Below, piece by piece: positions 56,305 through 64,000 of a DNA stretch of 64,000 nucleotides. Position 1 is the stretch's first letter; each line of letters starts with the position of its first letter. Below the pieces are notes generated by a model. That model saw nothing but the letters and a program-made list of their open reading frames with translations. It made no database searches and had not been told where the DNA came from. A program made the position numbers and the translations under genes. Source of the DNA: Hansfordia pulvinata (taxonomy: Eukaryota; Ascomycota; Sordariomycetes; Xylariales); the NCBI GenBank assembly GCA_006538405.1, contig BJKQ01000018.1:265001-329000 (forward strand). The letters run 5' to 3'.

Positions 56305-58068
56305 CTTCGACTGCGTGGCTCACGAGTAACCGCGGCGGCACTCGAGCCTCCGGAGTAGGCCTCTGTGTGGAGGGGGATGGGTGTTGAAGGACAAGACACA
56401 AGGAGAATCGAATCGAAGGCCAGGATCTGCCGTGGGTGCAGGCACAGAGTTTGTGGAGGGAGATCGAGCTTGGAGAAACAGGCCGAGAGAGGGAAAAGTC
56501 ATGTCATGTATGGATGAAATGGAGAAGAAGACGAGGCCGTCCGCACTGGCAAGCGAGCCGGAATCTCCAGAGCCAGCACGACGAGCTTAGGCGATCTGGG
56601 CCTCAGCCAGGCCTATGTCGGTCGCCTTGCGTCCGCTTCACTGCTCCGTGGGATCGGTGGCCCCGGAGCTGACTTGATGAGAATGGCCGTGACGTACCGA
56701 CGGCTCGAGTCTGGTCTTTCTGCAGCGGCATCGCGGGCAGGGCCGTCCCGTCCGGGGTGGGCGGCAGCACCCCGGTCGAGCAGGGGGGAGAAAGCGGTGC
56801 AGATCGGCCGGCCAGCGCCAATGAGGTGGAGAGATGAGCAACCCCGGGGAGTATGTGGGCAGGAAACGCGGCCGATACAACCTCAGCCGGGGCTGGAGCG
56901 TCCAATGAGTGCCAGGCCCCCAGAATGGGCGGAGTATGCAGAAAGCCCAACCAACAGCCAAGCGTCAAGTGGTGGTGAAGGATGACCGGTGTGCGTGGGA
57001 GGGCCTCGACGACGTGTTCCCAGGGCGGCCCCATTCCGGGCCACACTCGAGAGTGAAATGGCTTCAATGTTCCTCTCGTGTCCTTTAAGTACCTACCCTA
57101 CCACGCCTACCTATACCTAACCTAGGTGTACATACCGACAGGAGGTAAGGTCCAGTAAGCACTTGCCTTGGGTACGAGTAAGGAATGGGAAGACCACGAC
57201 CACCCAGGGAAGTCGCGGACCACAGCCTCCTCCAGATGCATGAGTTAGGCGCCGACTCACACCTATCATCGATGCCTACACCTTTCCCTACCTACATAGG
57301 TAGTTATGCAGTGTGTGCGGGGACTCGTACGGCAGCGCGTGCTGGAGCCAGTCTCTGATGGCGATGAGAGTCCCGCCTGCTTGCCTGGTCTCCGCGTCTC
57401 ATGCCAGGATGGCCACTCACTGGCTGGCTTCGATCACTGGCTGGCTTCGAACTCGTGAGACGGCCGACAGGTTGGGTTACCTCACAGGCGTAGCAGATTA
57501 GCAATGCCTCCTCACGATCTATGGCCCAAGAGACCATTGGATGAGCCCGTGGCGCTTCCAGCAAGCTGCCCGGTATCTAGACCTCTCCCGCCCAAGCCCG
57601 AACCTCCCACGCGGCCGAACCGCCACCACCAAGCTCCAGGGCGTGATAGAGAATGCCCATGGGGGGTCGAACCCGGCGAGCCCCATCTCAGGCTGCTCAC
57701 GCCCAGAGCCTCGCGCAGCCGGCCGTCCTCTCCTCCCTCCCATCGAAAGTAGGCCGCTTCCCCGCGGGTGGCTCGAGGCGACGCCATCGCGTCCCGGCCA
57801 CCGCGGCCGCATCCCCCGTCGGGTGGCACTGCTCGTGAGCTAGCCCACGAGGCGCGGAGGGCAGCAACTAGGCGCCTTGGTGTTCAAGAAACAGTACAGA
57901 GGCCCCATTGCGGAGTTCTGGCACCGTCTTCTCAGTTCCTGAATATTTAAAACGTAGCTTGAAGACGGCCTGTCCGCTTTGTGTGGTGATCATCTTCATT
58001 CGCAGGAGCATGCATACCTACCTTACTTACCAAGGCAGATTATTCCCGCTGTGACACATTTATCAAAC
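56305..58068. other. Long intergenic region, NLR promoter side
   Basis: 1.76 kb without a supportable gene. It contains TACCTACC-type tracts near 57091-57125 and 57280-57303, and a 17-18-bp direct duplication (CACTGGCTGGCTTCGA) near 57417-57451. Confidence 0.5.
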
Positions 58069-59053
58069 ATGGTCTCTGTAAGATACCTATACGTCTGGGT
58101 GCTGCTGAGCCTAGGCCTCGACGCCAACGCCACCACGACAACCCCGCCAGCGGTCCGCGCGGGCCACGAGCGAGCCCCCAGAGCAAACTACCCCAACCCC
58201 GCGCGGCGCATCTTCGCCAGGGACAGCGACCCGTCGGACATCGAGGAACTGGACCAGGACTCGGCGGGCGAGAGCCCTTGGTCGTCCTTCGGCGTCGTCT
58301 CGGTGAACCGCCGGGAGTGGCGGTGCACGGGCGTGCTGGTCGGCCACACGGTGGTACTGACGGCGGCGAGCTGCCTGGCGAACTCCGACCCCGGCAAGCC
58401 CCTCGAGTTCTTCGCCGGCGCGCGCGGCCGGGAGGCCAGTGGGGCCCGCGGCGCCAGGGCCCGCGAGGCCTGGACGTCGAACGTGAGGAGGCTGGGCCGC
58501 TGCGCCCAGCCGAACGGGTGGGCTTTCATCCTGCTCGATAAGCCGATCGGCCGCGAGGTTCCTTTCCTGTAAGCCTCATTGTTTTTGTTATCTCCTTTCT
58601 TTTCCTTTTTTCCTTTACCCTGCCGAAGCTGACTGAACGCACGCATGCGCCCCCCCCCCCCCCCCCCCCTCCCAAACCAGCAACCTCGTCGACGACATGG
58701 ATGAGCTCGAGGACGGAGGCTCGTTCCAATGGCTCGGCTACCGGGAGGAAAAGGGCGGGGACGGGTTGCAGAACATGGTCCCCTACACGCAGACGGGGGT
58801 GTCCGTCTCCAGGGGCCAGGAGAGCGGCTGCCCCGACGGCGGGCCGCTGGTGTCCGACGCGGGCTTCTCGGATGAGTACGAGGGCGCGGCGCTCGTGCGC
58901 GAGACCCCCGGCGGCGGCGGCGGCGGCGGCGGCGGCTGGGTCGTCGCCGGCGTGCTGACGGAAGCGGGGCGCGGCACGACCAGGCCCTTCTCGGGCGGGG
59001 CCGAGATGATCGAGAGGTACAAGAAGATCATGAAAAAACGGGACGGCGACTGA
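58069..59053 (+). CDS. Secreted trypsin-fold pseudoprotease
   Basis: A chymotrypsin-fold protein that appears catalytically dead. Exons 58069-58568 and 58681-59053 join to 290 residues. A hydrophobic signal peptide covers about residues 1-20. The fold is recognised from SPWSSFGVVSV-x5-CTGVLVGHTVVLTAASCL, where trypsins have TAAHC, so the catalytic histidine is serine (residue 101). The segment NGWAFILLDKPIG matches the usual D-x-A-L-L-x-L-D-x-P strand but has glycine (150) in place of the catalytic aspartate. SGCPDGGPL replaces the GDSGGP motif, with aspartate (219) where serine should be. A poly-glycine loop from GGC repeats precedes WVVAGVLTEAG. The intron holds a 20-base C run. Loss of all three catalytic residues with an intact frame suggests a binding or decoy role, which is inference. 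Confidence 0.75.
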
Positions 59054-59876
59054 TCGAGTGTCAAGCGGGTTGCCCGTGAGTGCCTGGTTTGCCGCGGGCC
59101 AATCTTGGGGGGGAAGGGGGGCTTGTTGGTTTCCGGGACGGACTTGGAAGGGCGGGCTTCTTGCCATATCGGGCTCAGAGGTTGCTTGCGAACTTTCGTT
59201 CCGAGGAAGAACAGCTTTCGATAGAACATGAAGCAGAGCGCCCGAAGGGAGAGAGATCTGTGTTTGCCCTGAACTGGCGTTGTTGAAAGTGCGGTAACTA
59301 TAAGAAGGAGCGAGATTCTGTTTCGGTTGTCCCGGTAGGTATACTTCGGTATTCAGAGGCTACGTACACACTTCAGTATCATTAAACATACAGAGACGTG
59401 AAAAATATAAAGCCGTGACGGGGGCCAATGTCAAGAGAAGGCTGTGCCATACACCCAAATAGTACTGGCGACTGGACAGAATCGGGGGAGACGCGCTCTG
59501 TCGGCCGATGGATGCGTCTGCCACGACTTCCCCGCCCCGAGGGAGGTGGAACATAGACAATACCAACATCTCAATGCGCTTCCATCACGTAGGGCAACCT
59601 CAGCTGTGTCCCTGATCTCTCGGCCGAGGCGGTTGCAAAGGCCTCGAGGCTCGAGGCGGAATACGCCCTGCGGACAGGGTTTCGGCGATACGATCGAAAT
59701 CCGCCAGCCATCGCGCCCTCAACACTTTTATATGCCATTTGACCGCGGTTAGCGGGAAGTACGCAACCGGCGTAAAAGGCACAGGCACCACGGAATGTTC
59801 CATGTTTAAGCCCTGCCAGGAACAGCATGTGAACTTCTACACAACCCCCGTCTGACACTTAGAAGGAGCAGCTGCT
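59054..59876. other. Intergenic
   Basis: 3' flank of the pseudoprotease and upstream region of the next frame. Nothing else is supported. Confidence 0.5.
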
Positions 59877-60512
59877 TTGAAGAGAGAAGGACAAATCTCG
59901 AGCCAACATGATCCGCGCCAGATCACACGACTTGGCCCTGTCACACCCCAACTTCCCGATTATCAAGCTTCTCGGCACCTCGTTATCGATCTCGGTGCGC
60001 TATCTTTCTTACGCGCTCTACAAATCCAGAACAAAGCGGCTGCCGTGAAGCTGCGCCCGCTCTTCTGGCTTCTGTCGGCTCTTACACTAGTAGCCGGCCT
60101 AACATCGTACGACGACTGCATGCGGCTCATGAAAGCGCCGGGCCCGTTCCGCCCCTGCGTCCCGGAGGGCGGGCTGCGGGTGATTTTCCTGGAGCTGGGC
60201 CGCAAGTCTCAGTGCTTCATGAACACGTCCACATGCCCCGGTACGATCCGCGGATTCTGTGGGAGACGTTCGAGGAGTGGCAGCGGCACCATGACGACAG
60301 GATTAGGGAGGAGGCCTTCCTGGTGCTACTTCGACCAGGTGTATCCGACACAGGAGGACAAGGAGGCGGTCATGAAGAGGGGCGCCGACAAGGCCCGCAA
60401 GAGACTGATCAAGTCGGCGGCTGCGACCGCGGCCGCCATGGTGCTTACCGCATTGCTCTACGGGTCCATCATAGTGGTCGGCTTCGCTCTCCTCGGCGTC
60501 TTTATCATCTAG
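59877..60512 (+). CDS. Hypothetical membrane protein
   Basis: An open frame of 211 residues with no recognisable family. A hydrophobic segment (LRPLFWLLSALTLVAGL, near residue 60-75) and a C-terminal hydrophobic stretch (AAAMVLTALLYGSIIVVGFALLGVFII) suggest two membrane spans with a cysteine-containing loop between them (CMRLMK, FRPCVPEG, QCFMNTSTC). In the middle (about 60245-60320) another frame reads RYDPRILWETFEEWQRHHDD, which looks more like protein than the Arg/Ser/Gly-rich translation of the open frame. So the frame may shift there, or a small intron may exist. Start and middle are therefore uncertain. Confidence 0.45.
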   Translation: MKREGQISSQHDPRQITRLGPVTPQLPDYQASRHLVIDLGALSFLRALQIQNKAAAVKLRPLFWLLSALTLVAGLTSYDDCMRLMKAPGPFRPCVPEGGLRVIFLELGRKSQCFMNTSTCPGTIRGFCGRRSRSGSGTMTTGLGRRPSWCYFDQVYPTQEDKEAVMKRGADKARKRLIKSAAATAAAMVLTALLYGSIIVVGFALLGVFII

Positions 60513-61140
60513 TCGTACCCACGGCGGCGGGGTGACTGGTCGAAGGTGGTCGACAAGGGGATCGGAAAGCTCTTGTCGGCGCCGAGTGACTCGTGGTACG
60601 GCGACACAGGCTCTCTGGCTACATCCAGTAAAAGAGAAGCTCGAGTGGGCGAAGATGGTCAGGTGATATAAGATTCCGCAACCTGCGAGAGCTGAAGCAG
60701 AAAGGATAGGAGAGCGACGCAGCCGGTTTGAGGTCGGAGATGGACGGTAATGGAAACAGAGTCGGGCGGTTGGAGACAGAGCCACCTGCAACAGCACATC
60801 GCGGCTACCGTAATTCAACATTTGAAGGCGGTTGCACGTGTACCTGAAGTCGCGGTTGAGGAGTGCAAGACACCATGTACAGGTTTAGGTAAGCTTCCTG
60901 GCTCCATGCATCTACCTACATCACCTACATGTACATATATCTACCTACATCCTTATTACCTGACATGTAGGTAGTGGTTATGCCAGTAGGCAGATACCAT
61001 GTTACCATGTCAACTTCCGATCCGTTGCCAGCTTCCATTTCTCGACCATGTCGTCTTTCTCTGGCGGCGCACCCATCCAGACCTAGTCACCATGTCAAAT
61101 CAGCATTTCTCTGTCCGGCAGTCGTCACCCCTCCGGCCCT
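60513..61140. other. Intergenic between convergent genes
   Basis: Contains TACCTACAT-type tracts near 60910-60975. No gene is supported. Confidence 0.5.
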
Positions 61141-61767
61141 TTAATCCATCCCATCGTTAAACTCCGGGTCGATCCCCCACATGACATAAGCGACCGACTC
61201 ACCCTGATACCGGATGTTGGCCTTGAAGTACGCCGGTATCAGGCGGTCCCCGTACATCTTCAGTGTGAACTTCTCGACGAAGCGGTAGAAGTTCTTGACG
61301 AAGTCCCTCTTGTCCATGCCCCACCAGCCCTGCGCCACTACCTGAATCTCCATCTCGTGCTCCCGCCCCATGAGCTTGTATTTTTCGGACATGGGCAGGG
61401 CGGCCTGGACGGTGAACTTCTTCCCATTCCTCGGGGTCGTTTTGTCCAGCTCCCCCTGGAGCTTGGGCACCACGGCCTGCTCATCGTTGGTCTTGAGGTC
61501 GGGCACGAGATCTTTCAAGCCGTACGTCTTGGAGCCGCCCGTTGCCGCGTCGTACCAACCCTTTGTCACGTAAATCTGGTAGCCTTCGGCCACGCTCATG
61601 CCTTTTCTGACGGTGTCTAGGAGCCCTTCGTCGCGTTGAACGGTCTTGAACCAATCCTGCGGTGACATCGGTATGACGGAGTGGTCTGCAAGGACCACCC
61701 CCAAGAAGCAGAGCACCGGGGCCAGCAAGGCTAGTGCTCGATTCTTGTTGTTGCTGTTGCTGTACAT
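61141..61767 (-). CDS. Secreted protein, unknown function
   Basis: A single-exon frame of 208 residues that I do not recognise. The N-terminus has a polar Asn/Lys-rich start and a hydrophobic core (ALALLAPVLCFLGVVLA), a signal peptide with probable cleavage after VLADH. The mature part has no cysteine and looks like one compact domain with many aromatic residues: WFKTVQRDEG, VTKGWYDAATGGSKTYG, VVAQGWWGMDKRDFVKNFYRFVEKF and AYFKANIRYQG. The frame is clean and ends just before an intergenic region; the gene lies 0.4 kb from the AT-rich block. Genes at such borders are often lineage-specific, which fits the lack of recognisable relatives. An intracellular role is unlikely given the signal peptide. 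Confidence 0.7.
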   Translation of the reverse strand: MYSNSNNKNRALALLAPVLCFLGVVLADHSVIPMSPQDWFKTVQRDEGLLDTVRKGMSVAEGYQIYVTKGWYDAATGGSKTYGLKDLVPDLKTNDEQAVVPKLQGELDKTTPRNGKKFTVQAALPMSEKYKLMGREHEMEIQVVAQGWWGMDKRDFVKNFYRFVEKFTLKMYGDRLIPAYFKANIRYQGESVAYVMWGIDPEFNDGMD

Positions 61768-62153
61768 GGCTGCGGTGCTGGATTCTGAAGACGAAGTCTG
61801 CTCGTTTGAACTTCGTGCCAGGCGAGGATGGTATCAGGAGGAAGTGAAGGGCCGTGCTGGTGTGGTGAGTCCTGGATCCTGATTCCGGCTCTAGGCCGAG
61901 TTTATGTAGTCATCAGCTCAGCTCATGGCGATGTCTTGGCCTGCTGTTTTGCTTCATTATCGGCATGTCGGCTCATCATCGGCATGTCGGCTGTGAAGAG
62001 GTTTGTTGTCTGCCTCCAACTCCAGTTTCGTTCTTCGCTAGCAGAGCTCTCGCGGCTCGGCTGGGGTCGATGAGCCTGTTGAAAGGAGTCACTGACTGCT
62101 CTGAGTGACATGGGCAGTACGGGGAACATGGCTCATGAAGGGTATATAAGGCA
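61768..62153. other. Promoter of secreted-protein gene and composition boundary
   Basis: A TATA-like GTATATAAGG is near 62141-62150, pointing right. A short direct duplication (ATCGGCATGTCGGCT) occurs at about 61959-61992. GC content falls abruptly after about 62160. Confidence 0.5.
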
Positions 62154-64000
62154 GGGCTTCCTCCTACTTTTAGTAGGCTTTAGTAAAATTAAGCTTCTTC
62201 TCACACACATTTTAATAAGTTATAAGCCTAGCGTTCTCTACCCGTAATCGACTCTTTAAGATGTTATTACTTACTTTTATTAATCTCGTGTAATAATCGA
62301 TATATATATTAATAACGTTATATAAATTTATTACTTACCCACTTATTTCGGATTATTTAATCACCGATTAATTAAGTGATAAATAAAATTAAATTACCTT
62401 TTATTTCTTATTAAAAGTTAACCTTTATTATTATAAAAAATTAAAGGAAAAGTAATAAATAAGTACGCTTAATAATTAAACCTTAAACTTTAAATCGACG
62501 AGTGTTCCTTAAACTTACCTTCACGATCTTTAAACTTTAAAATTATAATAACGATCCTTAAAATAATAATGATAACGACTTTTAATTAAGCCCCTCTTAA
62601 AGCAGCTTTAAGAGAACCACTTTAATAAGGGACACAGTGTTTATACTTAAAGCCCTTAATTTAACCGACCTTAAAAGAGCTTAAGTTCGATCTTTATTAA
62701 AAGTTAAAATAGTATTAAGGGTTAATATTAATAAGTTAATTATTAAGGCCTTAATAATATTAAAACTTAAGTAAATAAAGGAGAGATCGCTTTTAAAGCC
62801 TTTAAAACATAAAAACGACGTTAAGAATAAAGACGTATCCGTTTTTATAACCGATAAAAAAAAGCCCGTCTTTATATTAATTAAAGCCGGATAAACCGAA
62901 TATTAAGATAAGAATTAAAGTATAAAAGATATTAAGGATAAAGATAAGCCATACCTTTAATAATAATATATATAACCCTTATCCTTATCTTTATTATAAA
63001 ACATATTAAATTCGTTAATAAAAAGAAATAGAGCCGGTTAATTTATTATTATAATAAGGAGTATAACCGACTTAAACATATATTTATTTATAACTATTCT
63101 TACGTTAAAACTTAATAACGTGAAACTTAATTCCTTTTTATAATTTAAAAACCGAGAGAATTATTTTAAGTGATATAAGGTTATAAAGCTATATTTAAAA
63201 GCTGTTTAAGTGGCTGTTTATCTCCTTAATGGTTTTTATAATGTCTTACTTAACTTAATACTTAAAAACTTAATAAATGCTTAATTAAAAGGATAATAAG
63301 TAAGCGTTATATTTCTTAATTACATTTTTAAGGACTCCTTTAAGCACGTTACTCGCGATATTATAATTGTTAAAAGCCTCTTTAAATAAGTTAAACGGGA
63401 ATTCGATATAAATACCATTTTATTTATTTATAAGCTGGTTTAATAATAAAATAAAATTTATATAATCGACTTTAAAAATATTAAGGAATTCGCCGATAAG
63501 ATTTAAAGTATTTAAGATAATTATATTAAAATCGATATTAAATATATATTATTAATTAATTAATTAACCGCCCACTTTATCACCTAGCTTAACTCTTATC
63601 TTTTTTACTTTATAAAGATATTTTAAGCTATTAATATTAAAGACCTTTTAAACCTCCTTAAAACGCTTCAATAAGCGGAAAGACACGAGTACTTTGTAAA
63701 GAACTTTAATAAGGGATCCGTTACGTTAACGGTATTCTTAATTAAATTATTAAAAAGGGGGCGTAAAGTAAACATGGCCGATAACGGTAAATAAGCTTAT
63801 ATAAAACGGTGTACTTATTATAAAAAAATATATTATATAACCGAGACTTATTAAGATCTTTACCTTTATCTTTAAAGGGATAAAAAGGGGAAGAAGAAAG
63901 ACTTAAAGGCTAAGATAAAACAGTATTAAGCCTTATTAACTTATTAAGACCTAATTTAAGCCTTAATTCTTTATTTTTCCTTAACCACGCACTTTATTTT
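62154..64000 (+). mobile_element. RIP-degraded retroelement in AT-rich block
   Basis: This block is very AT-rich, in sharp contrast to the rest of the window, and continues past the edge. It has no open reading frame, but a plus-strand frame running about 63430-63900 keeps recognisable protein texture between TAA/TAG stops, for example AERHEYFVKNFNKG. At 63810-63851 the pattern C-x2-Y-x4-Y-x4-Y followed by a stop matches a gag zinc knuckle (C-x2-C-x4-H-x4-C) in which Cys, His and Trp codons have become Tyr and stop codons, the outcome of C-to-T and G-to-A changes. That is the signature of RIP acting on a repeat. The pol part would lie beyond the right edge. The class (copia or gypsy) cannot be fixed. 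Confidence 0.8.

Noticed and set aside
57640..57700. tRNA B-box-like GGGTTCGACCCCC on the minus strand
   Set aside because: The flanking bases do not form a T stem or acceptor stem, and no A box is found at the right distance.

Overview
The window is nuclear DNA of a filamentous ascomycete, most likely a Sordariomycete. The evidence is short GT-AG introns (about 50-180 nt) with CTGAC/CTAAC-type branch sites, very GC-rich codon use, dispersed TAGGTAGG/TACCTACC tetranucleotide tracts between genes, Zn2Cys6 regulators, a PNP-NACHT-ankyrin NLR gene, and an AT-rich right end that looks mutated by repeat-induced point mutation (RIP). I cannot name the species.

Layout. Positions 0.7-26 kb carry a run of catabolic genes: an MFS sugar transporter, a DHDPS-family aldolase, an aldehyde dehydrogenase (ALDH), a 3-hydroxyacyl-CoA dehydrogenase-like gene, a short-chain dehydrogenase (SDR), a stand-alone histidinol-dehydrogenase-like gene, a Zn2Cys6 regulator, an aldo/keto reductase and an FAD monooxygenase. 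An intron-containing tRNA-Ser(CGA) lies between the first two. Together they look like a catabolic cluster for a sugar acid or polyol; that is inference. Positions 27-32 kb hold two small secreted proteins and one decayed secreted-protein gene. Positions 33-42 kb hold a myo-inositol oxygenase, an ARCA-like Zn2Cys6 regulator and a maltose-permease-type transporter.

From about 42.5 kb rightwards the content is accessory: two divergent orphan genes with internal repeats, another MFS transporter, a 588-bp non-autonomous DNA transposon with terminal inverted repeats and an 8-bp target-site duplication, a large NLR gene, a trypsin-fold protein that has lost all three catalytic residues, an orphan membrane protein and an orphan secreted protein. 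From about 62.15 kb to the edge the DNA is very AT-rich and contains the degraded gag region of a retroelement.

Two observations matter most. First, the ALDH gene reads correctly only if 13 nt are taken from three micro-exons of 3, 2 and 8 nt inside about 400 nt of non-coding sequence; each intron has its own consensus ends. Second, six large conserved genes (MFS transporter, ALDH, 3-hydroxyacyl-CoA dehydrogenase, HisD-like, Zn2Cys6 regulator, NLR) are each broken by one or two missing single nucleotides, mostly in short G/C runs. Every break is a deletion and one added base restores the whole frame, which points to assembly error rather than pseudogenes.
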